64,000 bases of DNA from Acidobacteriota bacterium. GTDB taxonomy: Bacteria; Acidobacteriota; Terriglobia; Terriglobales; Acidobacteriaceae. Below the pieces are notes generated by a model. That model saw only the letters and a program-made list of their open reading frames with translations, ran no database searches and was not told the origin of the DNA. Positions 51,200 to 59,197 of this stretch are shown here, in pieces. The stretch's first letter is position 1, and each line of letters begins with the position of its first letter. The stretch lies in the NCBI GenBank assembly GCA_013289765.1, contig JABCZI010000001.1, positions 186,001 to 250,000 on the forward strand. Reading direction: 5' to 3'. The position numbers were made by a program, and so were the translations under genes.

Positions 51200-52390
51200 A
51201 TGTCACTCTGCTCCCGCGCGATTTTCCCGAAGCCCGAAGCCCAAAGCCCAAAGGCAGTTCTCCTCATCCTCGCACTAACCCTCGCCGCCTCCGCCCAAAC
51301 CAAGCCTCGCGCCCGCGATCTCGGCGTCCCCTTCGACGGCTCGCCCGGCTCCAACAACGCCATCACCGACGTAAAAGGCGTCGAGGTCGGACACACTACG
51401 CTCATCTCCGGCGAAGGCAAACTCGTAGTCGGTACAGGCCCCGTCCGCACCGGAGTCACCGCCATCCATCCCCGCGGCAAGACCAGTAACGACGCCGTGT
51501 TCGCCGCCTGGTTCACCCTCAACGGTAACGGCGAAATGACCGGAACCACCTGGGTCGAGGACTCCGGCTTTCTCGACGGACCAGTAATGATCACCAACAC
51601 TCACAGCGTCGGCGTGGTCCGCGACGCCGTCATCGCCTGGAAGGTTAAGCACTCCACGCCTGACATGGAAGGCTACTTCTGGTCGCTGCCCGTCGTCGCC
51701 GAAACCTGGGACGGCTGGCTCAACGACATCAACGGATTCCACGTTCATCCGGAAGACGCCTGGCACGCCCTCGACGTCGCCCACACCGGCCCCGTTGAAG
51801 AAGGCAATGTCGGCGGCGGAACGGGAATGGTCTGCAACGAATTCAAAGGTGGCATCGGCACTTCATCCCGCGTGCTCGACGCCAAAGCCGGAGGCTACAC
51901 CATCGGCGTCCTCGTGCAATGCAATTACGGACGCCGCGATCAGCTCCGCGTCGCCGGCGTTCCCGTCGGCAAAGAAATTCCCGATCATCCCGCCTACGGA
52001 AAAAATGACGACACCGGCTCCATCATCGTCATCGTCGCCACCGATGCCCCGCTCATCCCTACGCAACTCAAACGCATCGCGCGCCGCGTCTCGCTCGGCC
52101 TCGGCCGCGACGGCAGCTACTCCGGCGACGGCTCCGGGGACATCTTCCTCGCCTTCTCCACCGCCAACCCCGGCGCAGTCAGCCCCAAGGGCGTCCATCA
52201 GCTAACCATGTTGCCCAACGACACCCTCGACCCACTCTTTCTCGCCACCGTTCAGGCCACCGAAGAAGCCGTAATCAATGCCATGGTCGCCGCCGAAACC
52301 ATGAAAGGCATCGACAATCACGAAGTGATCGCCTTACCTCACGACCGCCTCCGCGAAGTATTAAAGAAGTACAACCGCCTCGCAAAGTGA
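51200..52390 (+). CDS. P1 family peptidase (DmpA-like aminopeptidase), secreted
   Basis: ATG 51200 follows GGAGG; the earlier in-frame ORF start is not supported. A leader (about 1-34, ending SAQT) suggests export. The peptidase body begins RARDLGVPFDGSPGSNNAITDVKGVEVGHTT. P1 peptidases cleave themselves to expose an N-terminal Ser; by position (compare DmpA Gly249-Ser250) this is probably Gly273-Ser274 in DDTGSIIVIVATDAPL. The DGSGDIFLAFST stretch is also conserved. It should release N-terminal residues from peptides or amides. Total 396 aa. Confidence 0.92.
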   Translation: MSLCSRAIFPKPEAQSPKAVLLILALTLAASAQTKPRARDLGVPFDGSPGSNNAITDVKGVEVGHTTLISGEGKLVVGTGPVRTGVTAIHPRGKTSNDAVFAAWFTLNGNGEMTGTTWVEDSGFLDGPVMITNTHSVGVVRDAVIAWKVKHSTPDMEGYFWSLPVVAETWDGWLNDINGFHVHPEDAWHALDVAHTGPVEEGNVGGGTGMVCNEFKGGIGTSSRVLDAKAGGYTIGVLVQCNYGRRDQLRVAGVPVGKEIPDHPAYGKNDDTGSIIVIVATDAPLIPTQLKRIARRVSLGLGRDGSYSGDGSGDIFLAFSTANPGAVSPKGVHQLTMLPNDTLDPLFLATVQATEEAVINAMVAAETMKGIDNHEVIALPHDRLREVLKKYNRLAK

Positions 52391-52695
52391 TCTGAGTAAA
52401 CTCTGTCATTCCGACTGGAGCTGGAGCGACCGCGACCGCGCAGTGGAGGAACCTGCTTTCGCCTGCATTACCACACCTCATGTGGAAACGGCGCGCGGCC
52501 TCACCCTTCTCGTTCTGTGCGCGCGGATTATGACTTCGCCTTTGTGTGGCGCAGCTTCAGCACTGGGATCAAACCACGAATGCAAGCGGCTTCCGCCGCC
52601 GAGCTATTCCCATTTCGGGATTCCTGCCCCTCATTACTTTCGCTGCTCAACCCCCGTGCCTACCGCTTCTCTACGAAAAGACTAGACTGAAAATT
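52391..52695. other. Intergenic stretch after the P1 peptidase
   Basis: This region of 305 bases has no convincing gene; an ORF from 52546 runs in frame into the next feature but its upstream part has poor coding character. A sequence like a decayed family B unit (TCATTCCGACTGGAGC, then GTGGAGGAACC) starts near 52409. Confidence 0.4.
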
Positions 52696-52911
52696 GTGAA
52701 ACGTCTCTACACCATCGCCCGCGTTAAGGGAGGCATGAGGTTCACCTGCTCCCACTGCGCTCATCACGTCAGCACCCTCGACTTCGACGCCCGCGACGGC
52801 AACCTTCGCACCCAGGCCGCCACCGCCATCAACCGCCACGCCACCAGCGTCCACCACGAACCCGTAATGTTCTCCTCCCTCGACACCCAGCAACACATCT
52901 GGCGCAGCTAA
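52696..52911 (+). CDS. Small hypothetical protein with CxxC motif (71 aa)
   Basis: GTG 52696 begins a frame that ends at TAA 52911. Nearly all third codon positions are C or G, like the genuine genes around it. The product VKRLYTIARVKGGMRFTCSH continues with CAHHVSTLDFDARDGN, giving a C-x2-C followed by His-His, a possible small zinc site. No good ribosome site is seen; ATG 52735 is another possible start. I do not recognise the family. Confidence 0.5.
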   Translation: MKRLYTIARVKGGMRFTCSHCAHHVSTLDFDARDGNLRTQAATAINRHATSVHHEPVMFSSLDTQQHIWRS

Positions 52912-52928
52912 TTCCCGCTGTTCACCTT

Positions 52929-53000
52929 CTTCTCACGACCTTGTCATCCTGACTTCTCACGACATTGTCATCCTGACTTCTTACGACATTGTCATCCTGA
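52929..53000 (+). repeat. Three tandem 24-bp copies of the family B 5' end
   Basis: Three direct copies (52929-52952, 52953-52976, 52977-53000) of a 24-base unit containing CACGACATTGTCATCCTGA (C-C or T-A variants at three positions). The third copy runs straight into a full family B unit, so the array looks like local amplification of its left edge. Confidence 0.85.
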
Positions 53001-53054
53001 GCGAAGTAATCCGATTCGCGCCTTCGCGAATCAGTTGGCGCAGTCGAAGGATCC
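52990..53054 (+). repeat. Repeat family B copy
   Basis: TGTCATCCTGAGCGAAGT, a central hairpin (CCGATTCGCGCCTTCGCGAATCAG) and CGCAGTCGAAGGATCC. It lies 8 bases from the REP sequence that bounds the RAYT element. Confidence 0.85.
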
Positions 53055-53062
53055 TTTAGCGG

Positions 53063-53103
53063 GTGCCCCATTTCTCGCGTTCTTTGCGAGAAGTGGGGCT
53101 TTT
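53063..53103 (+). repeat. Left REP of the RAYT unit
   Basis: GTGCCCCATTTCTCGCGTTC followed by the closing arm: GCCCCA-x-TTCTCGC pairs with GCGAGAA-x-TGGGGC around GTTCTTT, with one mismatch in the stem, then CTTTT. Confidence 0.9.
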
Positions 53104-53123
53104 CGCCGTTACCCTTCCGACCT

Positions 53124-53639
53124 TCAACCTGCACTCCGTCGAATCTTCTCCTCCCACCAGGTCCAATCGTTCATCCGAACTACTCCTGCCTCTGCGTAGG
53201 CATACGAACGGTAGCTGCTCCACTGCCAATCCTCGGGACTTGCCACCAGCCCGCGCACAACCGGATTGCGATGCATGTACTTTAGCTTCTCGACCTCTTT
53301 CTGTTGACTCCACAGATTGAAATCGTAGAAACGACGTTGCCAGAACTGACCGGAAAATTCGCCTTCCGTGGTCAGTCGCCGGCAGACGCCCAGCTTCACG
53401 GCCTGAATTACCTTCGAGGGATTGCCAATGAAAGGTTCCGAAATCAGTAGATGCACGTGCTCGGGCATGACCACGTACCCGATCACGACAAAACGGTAGC
53501 GCTCCCGCATCCGTTCCAGGACAGTAAGAAGCACGTCCCGGCGCGCAGCAGTGCCGAGTAGCGGCTTACGCCGGTAGCAACTCCAAGTGATGAAATGGAG
53601 GTCTCCCGTGCCGTAGTAACGCTTTAAGCCCCAGGGCAT
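53124..53639 (-). CDS. REP-associated tyrosine transposase (RAYT, Y1/IS200-like)
   Basis: This 171-residue HUH nuclease of the Y1 transposase superfamily has the metal-binding motif MPEHVHLL (His-Val-His) and the downstream tyrosine in EKLKYMHRNPV, its probable nucleophile. Early HFITWSCYRRKPLL and late WQWSSYRSY stretches are typical of RAYTs. It cuts single-stranded DNA at REP hairpins and is thought to spread or maintain them. The ATG at 53639 gives MPWGLKRYYGTGDLHFITWS, a usual RAYT N-terminus. It looks intact. The left REP is 21 bases beyond its stop. Confidence 0.95.
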   Translation of the reverse strand: MPWGLKRYYGTGDLHFITWSCYRRKPLLGTAARRDVLLTVLERMRERYRFVVIGYVVMPEHVHLLISEPFIGNPSKVIQAVKLGVCRRLTTEGEFSGQFWQRRFYDFNLWSQQKEVEKLKYMHRNPVVRGLVASPEDWQWSSYRSYAYAEAGVVRMNDWTWWEEKIRRSAG

Positions 53640-53725
53640 CAGGAAACACTACACAACACTGGCGGGACATTTCTGTGACGAATGAACATTGAAGTACGAA
53701 TTCGGGTCATCGTGACCTATAAGCC

Positions 53726-53766
53726 AAAAGCCCCACTTCTCGCAAAGAACGCGAGAAATGGGGCAC
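53726..53766 (-). repeat. Right REP of the RAYT unit
   Basis: It is the exact reverse complement of 53063-53103 and lies 86 bases upstream of the transposase start. Confidence 0.9.
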
Positions 53767-53825
53767 CCGGCCTTTGACGTTGACGCTGGTTTTGATCCTG
53801 CCCCTACACGGACCTCCCACAGCCC

Positions 53826-53889
53826 CGTGGAAGAGCGGCGCTTCAGCGCCGCGTAAAGCATCCAGGATGAATGCGGGCTTCAGCCCCCG
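53826..53889 (+). repeat. Repeat family A, full two-hairpin copy
   Basis: CGTGGAAGAGCGGCGCTTCA with its palindrome GGCGCTTCAGCGCC, a spacer, then GGGCTTCAGCCC. It is 60 bases from the RAYT right REP. Confidence 0.85.
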
Positions 53890-54309
53890 GCCGGACGTCG
53901 CCGGCATGAAAGTGCTTGGCATCCGCTCCTCACAAGTGTTAAAAAAGGAACCCGGAAAACCGGGGACAGACGGGACGTTTCCTATCAATTTTTCCACACC
54001 CCTCCACACCCCCACTGTGACATCTGACCTTGCCCCCACCCCATAAACTAGTAGTAGTATGCTTCTCCGCGAAATCATCTCTGAGCAACTTCTGGCAACT
54101 CCCGCCGGCACTGAATTCAACGTCCGTAACACCTTATTTTTCAATATTTTGGCCGCAAACCCTTTACTTGCAAGATTTTACGCGGACCTCTTCCGCCGCC
54201 ACGGCGCTAACCCCGGCATTATCAAAGATTTAGAAACTCGATCCGCAATTTTTTTCTCCCGAGATCAATCCACCAGAAACCCAACACCAAACCATCGAAA
54301 GGTTCAAAC
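53890..54309. other. Intergenic region with a weak short ORF
   Basis: The stretch is 420 bases long. A frame starting at ATG 54059 (MLLREIISEQLLATPAGTEF) gives about 80 plausible residues, then runs out of frame through the next gene for 112 bases. Base composition is more AT-rich around 54130-54300. No ribosome site is seen for it, so I do not call a gene. Confidence 0.4.
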
Positions 54310-54867
54310 ATGGCAGTCAATCCCAACACTCGTGTCTGCACTCACATCAAGGTCAACGGAATCCGCTGCGGCTCGCCGTCGCTACGCGAGGAAGTCTTCT
54401 GCTATTTCCATCAGCGCATGATCCGCGGCGTGCGCACTCCGCCCAAGTCGCGCCTCCATCCCATCGCCAATTTCGAGGACACGCACGCAATCCAAGCCTC
54501 GCTCATGGAAGTTGTCAACGCTCTCGTTCGCAACCACATCGATGTACCTCGCGCACGCCTAATCCTGCGCGCTCTCAGCATCGCGGCCAGGAACGCGAGC
54601 AAGATTCATTTTGATTGTTGGCAAAGCGACATGGTGAAGGAAGTCCCCGAATATCCCGCAGCCCCGCCTTCCACCGGCGCACTCGTGAGGTCCACCGCTC
54701 AGGCCGCGGCCCTCGCCAGCATCCACACGCCGCAAGAAGGCGAGTCAGAATCACAACGTCTCAGCGGCGCGTTTCACACCCCATCGGCGGATCTTCCCCG
54801 CAAACCGCCCACCAGCGTCAACCCAGCTCATCGATCCCGCCCCGCAAGCGGCAGCCAAGCCGGATGA
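54310..54867 (+). CDS. Hypothetical protein with zinc-finger-like N-terminus (185 aa)
   Basis: AAAGG precedes ATG 54310. The N-terminal part carries Cys10, His12, Cys20, Cys31 and His34 (VCTHIKVNGIRCG, FCYFHQ), a pattern that may bind zinc. A helical part follows (HAIQASLMEVVNALVRNHID, RARLILRALSIAARNASK), then a disordered Ser/Pro/Ala-rich tail. I have a sense of similar proteins in other Acidobacteriota but cannot name a family. It could bind nucleic acid. Confidence 0.7.
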   Translation: MAVNPNTRVCTHIKVNGIRCGSPSLREEVFCYFHQRMIRGVRTPPKSRLHPIANFEDTHAIQASLMEVVNALVRNHIDVPRARLILRALSIAARNASKIHFDCWQSDMVKEVPEYPAAPPSTGALVRSTAQAAALASIHTPQEGESESQRLSGAFHTPSADLPRKPPTSVNPAHRSRPASGSQAG

Positions 54868-54938
54868 CTTTCCCAGTACACTTCGCGCGTTTCGCAAGCT
54901 CCTTGTAACGATTGGTTAAGAAATCTCACGGAGGCACC

Positions 54939-55883
54939 ATGGCAAACGACGACACGATTGCAGCAGCGGTCGCCTTGGGACGTCAGAACGCCGAGCGGAT
55001 CATTCAGAACCGCGCTCAGATTCGCGCGCGACGCTCCACTGCCCTGCGCACCAACGACCGGGCTCTCGCCTTGCGAGTTCATATTGCAGCCGGCGCCGAG
55101 GAGGCCGTGACGCAATTGCAGACCAGCGGATTTCTTGCCGCCATCGGCGACTCCTGGTTCGACTATCCCTTTCACGATGTGCTCAAGGATTTGGAAGACA
55201 TCTATGGATACGACGTGGAATCCACGGCGCACGCCGGCGATCCCATTGAAAAAATGGCCTACCATCTCGGCCAGCTCGACGACTTCCCCCGCAAGCTCGA
55301 CAAGATCAAGGCTCTGGGCGCGGTTCCCCGGGCGTGCCTGCTTTCCGGCGGAGGCGACGATATTGCCGGCAACGAGTTTGGCATGTTGCTGAACAACGCC
55401 TTCTCTCCCATTTCCGGCTGGGACAAAGAGATTGTCCAAGGCCTTCTCAGCGACCGCATCGAGACCGCTTTTGTCACCATGATCACTTGCATCGACGCTC
55501 TCATTCGCGAGCGCTTCGCCAAAAGCTTGCCGCTATTGGTGCACGGCTACGACTATCCCGTTCCCGACGGTCGAGGTTACCTTGGAGTGTTCGGTCATTA
55601 CCTGTTCGGACCGTGGCTTGAGCCGGGCTTTCGCGAGAAGAACTTTACCGACCTCCCGGTGCGTATTCAAATGATGCGAGACGTCATCGACCGCCTTAAC
55701 GGCATCCTGCAAGCGCTCGCCACAAGGTTCACATTTGTGCGCTATATCGATGTAAGGAATACCCTTTCCACCGTCTTGCCCGATGCTTACAAGGCCTTTT
55801 GGGACAATGAACTGCATCCCACCGAGAAAGGTTTCGAAAAGGTGACTGAGAAGTTTGTGGCCGTATTACAAGCTCTCCCCTAA
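54939..55883 (+). CDS. SGNH/GDSL-type hydrolase-like protein
   Basis: ATG 54939 lies four bases after GGAGG; translation may be coupled weakly with the gene 71 bases upstream. The 314-residue protein has SGNH blocks: IGDSWFDYP (Ser nucleophile), LLSGGGDDIAGN (Gly/Asn oxyanion blocks) and DNELHPTEKGF (Asp and His). No signal peptide is visible, so it may act in the cytoplasm. Substrate unknown; esters or acyl groups are usual for the fold. Confidence 0.8.
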   Translation: MANDDTIAAAVALGRQNAERIIQNRAQIRARRSTALRTNDRALALRVHIAAGAEEAVTQLQTSGFLAAIGDSWFDYPFHDVLKDLEDIYGYDVESTAHAGDPIEKMAYHLGQLDDFPRKLDKIKALGAVPRACLLSGGGDDIAGNEFGMLLNNAFSPISGWDKEIVQGLLSDRIETAFVTMITCIDALIRERFAKSLPLLVHGYDYPVPDGRGYLGVFGHYLFGPWLEPGFREKNFTDLPVRIQMMRDVIDRLNGILQALATRFTFVRYIDVRNTLSTVLPDAYKAFWDNELHPTEKGFEKVTEKFVAVLQALP

Positions 55884-56008
55884 AGGATCGGTTCAGGGAA
55901 CCAAGGGGGAGACTACGGGGGTTGGCGTGATGGGGATTGCTCGAACTGGCCCATTCCATTAGGCGATTAAAAACCAGCGCGCGGGCGAATATCGGGTATG
56001 ATCAGTGC

Positions 56009-56242
56009 ATGCCCTACATTCTGGAACATCTCACCAGCCTTCGTCAGGAAATCACGGATTTGCGGAATATGAACCAGCGGTCTGCGCTCAAGACCGCGGA
56101 CAGCCAGATTGATCAGTCGGCGGTGGAAATGCGCGCCAACCGCCTGGCCGAGATCAAGAAAGAATTGTCGCAGATGCTGAACCGGCCCGAAGATCCCCAG
56201 GTTTGGTGGGAAAAGGGCGGCCGCCGCAATCGTGTAGCGTAG
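56009..56242 (+). CDS. Small hypothetical protein (77 aa)
   Basis: ATG 56009 begins MPYILEHLTSLRQEITDLRN. The product is a single charged helical stretch, likely a coiled coil, ending in WWEKGGRRNRVA. No membrane segment or motif is seen. The frame also extends upstream to 55937, without a ribosome site. It lies between the SGNH-like and AlaX-like genes. I do not recognise it. Confidence 0.5.
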   Translation: MPYILEHLTSLRQEITDLRNMNQRSALKTADSQIDQSAVEMRANRLAEIKKELSQMLNRPEDPQVWWEKGGRRNRVA

Positions 56243-56330
56243 CCCTCGCGAACCGCGAAAGTCATGAAGCCTCCATCGGACTGGATCCGGTGGAGGCTTC
56301 TGTTTTTGGCGTATGTGGCTTTTGGCCGTG

Positions 56331-57554
56331 CTATCGCACGAGCAGCTGTGCGGCAGACGCGAGTGCGGCGGCGAATCCCTCGGAACTTGGAGCGCCGCCC
56401 TGCGCCAAATCTTTGCTGCCGCCACCGCGTCCGCCAATTTTGTTCAAGGTTTCCTTCAACAGAGCAGCCATATCGTAAGGCTGGCCTGCGGACTGGGCGA
56501 ACACCAGCGCGGGCTGTGGCGAAATGGTAGCAAGCAAGGCAACCGCAGCGGATTGGCGCGTCAGTTTCTGTGCCAGCAACTTGAGAAAGTTAAGATCACG
56601 GTTTGAAAACGTTCGGACCACAAGCCTGTGGCCATTTCTTTCGGGGACTTCCGACAGCAGAGCTGCGGCTTGGGCGGCGGCCAAGTCTTCCAGTGCTTGC
56701 TCCCCAAGCTTACGCAGCGACTTGATTTCGTCGAGAGCTTTTCGGACGTGATGGGGAACCTCGTAAATGCTGGCGGAAAACAACCCCGCAGTTTCGGTGA
56801 GCGTAGAGAAATCGCGGCGCGCCGTCGTCACCGCACGTTGGCCGGCAACAAATTCAACGCGGTATCCTTGACGAGCTTTTTCGGATTTGCGCACCAGAAT
56901 GCCGCCAATCTCCCCGGTGTGCGCCACATGCGTGCCACCGCAGGCGGTGAGGTCGAAGTCGCGGATATCGATGAGGCGTAACTGGTCGCGCTCCGCGGGA
57001 GGAAGTTTTCGCAGGCCGAGTGCCGCGGCTTCTTCGCGAGTTGTGAAGCGGATGTCTACGCCACGATTCTCAAGGACGATCTCATTCGCCAGCCGTTCGG
57101 CGGCTTCGCTTTGATCCGGGGAGAGCGAGGGCGTGTCGAGATCGATCGAGCAATAGTCGTCACCCATGTGGAATGAGACCGTCGGCATATTGAACAGACG
57201 GACAAAGGCGGCGGAGAGCACATGTTGCGCGGAGTGCTGCTGCATGTGATCACGGCGGCGGATGGAATTGATTTCGCCGCGGATGCGGCTCCCGGGCTGG
57301 ACATTCTTGAGCGGGGCTTCGAGGTAGTGGACGACGTGGCCGTCTTCAGTGTCGGCAACTTCCGTGATGCGGAGTTTCGCTGCAGCATCGGTGGCAGAGG
57401 CGATCCAGCCGGTATCGTGAATCTGTCCCCCGCTGGTCGGATAAAAAGCGGTGCGGTCCAGAATCAGCGCTGGGCGCGGGCTTTCGAGCACTGAGCGGAC
57501 CTCTGCATCGAAGTTGTAGAGGAAAGAATCGTGATAATACAGGCGTTCTGTCAT
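56331..57554 (-). CDS. Alanyl-tRNA editing protein (AlaX with DHHA1 domain)
   Basis: This 407-residue protein hydrolyses mischarged Ser- or Gly-tRNA(Ala). From ATG 57554 it has an AlaRS-like N-terminal barrel (RTAFYPTSGGQIHDTG) and the editing core with metal ligands His107 and His111 (HSAQH) plus Cys205 and His209 (CGGTH). The C-terminal DHHA1 domain ends with GGRGGGSKDLAQGG. It lacks the aminoacylation domain, as expected. The upstream part of the ORF (to 57695) is not needed for the domain. Confidence 0.93.
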   Translation of the reverse strand: MTERLYYHDSFLYNFDAEVRSVLESPRPALILDRTAFYPTSGGQIHDTGWIASATDAAAKLRITEVADTEDGHVVHYLEAPLKNVQPGSRIRGEINSIRRRDHMQQHSAQHVLSAAFVRLFNMPTVSFHMGDDYCSIDLDTPSLSPDQSEAAERLANEIVLENRGVDIRFTTREEAAALGLRKLPPAERDQLRLIDIRDFDLTACGGTHVAHTGEIGGILVRKSEKARQGYRVEFVAGQRAVTTARRDFSTLTETAGLFSASIYEVPHHVRKALDEIKSLRKLGEQALEDLAAAQAAALLSEVPERNGHRLVVRTFSNRDLNFLKLLAQKLTRQSAAVALLATISPQPALVFAQSAGQPYDMAALLKETLNKIGGRGGGSKDLAQGGAPSSEGFAAALASAAQLLVR

Positions 57555-57757
57555 GTTATTGCTGTGCTCTTCAAGAATAGGGCCAGAAAGAATAGTTATC
57601 AAGGTGGCTCGGCAATAAGGCATCGCGTCTGTTGACGTGTGTTCCCCGGTGTGAGCGGTGCTTTGATGACTTTCGACTCGACGGCGCCAACTCAAACGCG
57701 GACTGCGACTGCTTCAAATGTTATCTTGGTTGCTTGCGCCAGCGACCCACATAAATC

Positions 57758-59197
57758 ATGGACTCTATCGACGCTCTCAAGAAGCTTTTCGAGCAGCACT
57801 TCCGCACGCCTGCGGCGCGGATCCAGCCGCTGCAGGGCAAGCTTGGCGGATCAGGGCGCAATATCATCCGGCTCTCTGGGGAGAAAGTCAGCGCGATCGG
57901 TATTTTGTACAACGTGCGCGAAGAGAACATCGCATTCCTGGAATTTTCCCGCCATTTTCGCCGCCACGGCCTGCCCGTCCCGGAAATTTACGGCGAAGAC
58001 CTGGACAATGGCGCGTACCTGGAAGAAGATCTGGGCGACACGACGCTGTTCGAGTCTCTCTCGAAAACTCGAACGGGCGACACCATCGCCCCAGAGGCGA
58101 TTGAAGCCTATCGCAAAGTTGTGGCGGTGCTGCCGCGCTTTCAAGTTGAGGCGGGACGCGATCTGAATTACAAAGTCTGCTATCCCCGTGACAGCTTCGA
58201 TCGCCAGTCCATCGCATGGGACCTGAACTATTTCAAGTATTATTTTCTGCGCCTTGCCGGAATTCCCTTCAACGAGCAGGCTCTCGAAGACGATTTCGAC
58301 CATCTCACCGATTTTCTCTTGAGCGCCCCACGCGACTATTTCATGTACCGCGATTTCCAATCGCGCAACATCATGCTGCGCGGCGGACAGCCATATTTTC
58401 TGGACTACCAGGGCGGACGCAAAGGGGCGCTCCAATACGACATCGCTTCTCTTCTGTACGATGCCAAAGCCGATCTGCCGCCGGAACTCCGCCACCAGTT
58501 GCTCGATCTGTATATCGAAAAGCTCAGAAATTACGCCGACGGCACCCCCGAAGCCTTTCTGCATCATTACTACGCATATGTTTATGTCCGCATCCTGCAG
58601 GCGCTCGGGGCGTACGGCTTTCGCGGATTCTATGAACGCAAGCCGCACTTTCTGCAAAGCGTTCCCTACGCCCTGAAAAACCTGCGCTGGCTTTCGCACA
58701 ATGTGAAGCTGCCCATCGCGCTTCCAACCCTCATGGAAGCATTCAACAGCATGCTTGCGTCTGAAAAACTGCAGTCGCTGGCATCCGAAGCAGATACTCT
58801 AACGGTACGAATTTTTTCTTTTTCCTTTCACCGCGGAGGCGCGCCGAAAGATGAGAGCGGCAACGGCGGCGGATTCGTTTTTGATGGCCGCAGCCTGCCG
58901 AATCCCGGACGCGAAGAACGGTTCAAGCAGCTCACCGGCAAAGACGCGCCGGTCATCGATTACCTCAACCAGCAACAAAGCGTGCATCAGTTTCTGGCCA
59001 GCGTGATGTCACTAGTGGATGCCAGCGTTAACGAGTATCAACGCCGCGGCTTCAGGAATTTAATGGTTTCTTTCGGCTGCACCGGCGGCCAGCACCGCTC
59101 CGTATTTTTGGCGGAGCAGGTAGCGCGGCGCTTGCATGGGCGAACCGGGGTCGAGGTCGTGTTGCATCATCGTGAACTGGAGAGTCGCGGGCAATGA
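57758..59197 (+). CDS. AmgK-like sugar kinase fused to RapZ C-terminal domain
   Basis: The protein is 479 aa. Residues about 10-310 form an aminoglycoside/choline-kinase-like phosphotransferase: GSGRNIIRL loop, YRDFQSRNIM with catalytic Asp199 and Asn204, then FLDYQGGRKG. From about 345 to the end it matches the RapZ C-terminal domain (IFSFSFHRG-type start, DGRSLPNPG, FGCTGGQHRSV and a final HRELESR). RapZ-CTD senses glucosamine-6-phosphate in enteric bacteria. The next gene, overlapping by 4 bases, is a MurU-like nucleotidyltransferase, so the kinase is probably an AmgK that phosphorylates N-acetylmuramate or N-acetylglucosamine in wall recycling. Confidence 0.88.
   Translation: MDSIDALKKLFEQHFRTPAARIQPLQGKLGGSGRNIIRLSGEKVSAIGILYNVREENIAFLEFSRHFRRHGLPVPEIYGEDLDNGAYLEEDLGDTTLFESLSKTRTGDTIAPEAIEAYRKVVAVLPRFQVEAGRDLNYKVCYPRDSFDRQSIAWDLNYFKYYFLRLAGIPFNEQALEDDFDHLTDFLLSAPRDYFMYRDFQSRNIMLRGGQPYFLDYQGGRKGALQYDIASLLYDAKADLPPELRHQLLDLYIEKLRNYADGTPEAFLHHYYAYVYVRILQALGAYGFRGFYERKPHFLQSVPYALKNLRWLSHNVKLPIALPTLMEAFNSMLASEKLQSLASEADTLTVRIFSFSFHRGGAPKDESGNGGGFVFDGRSLPNPGREERFKQLTGKDAPVIDYLNQQQSVHQFLASVMSLVDASVNEYQRRGFRNLMVSFGCTGGQHRSVFLAEQVARRLHGRTGVEVVLHHRELESRGQ

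Larger units (their letters stand above)
53063..53766. mobile_element. RAYT transposase unit bounded by a perfect 41-bp inverted REP pair
   Basis: The left REP (53063-53103) and right REP (53726-53766) are exact reverse complements over 41 bases, and each folds into a hairpin by itself. Between them is a single IS200-like transposase gene. REP-associated tyrosine transposases usually act on such flanking hairpins. The whole unit is 704 bp. Repeat families A and B lie immediately outside. Confidence 0.85.

Noticed and set aside
54059-54421. ORF starting MLLREIISEQLLATP
   Set aside because: It has no ribosome site, an AT-rich composition unlike neighbours, and a long out-of-frame overlap with the better-supported gene at 54310.
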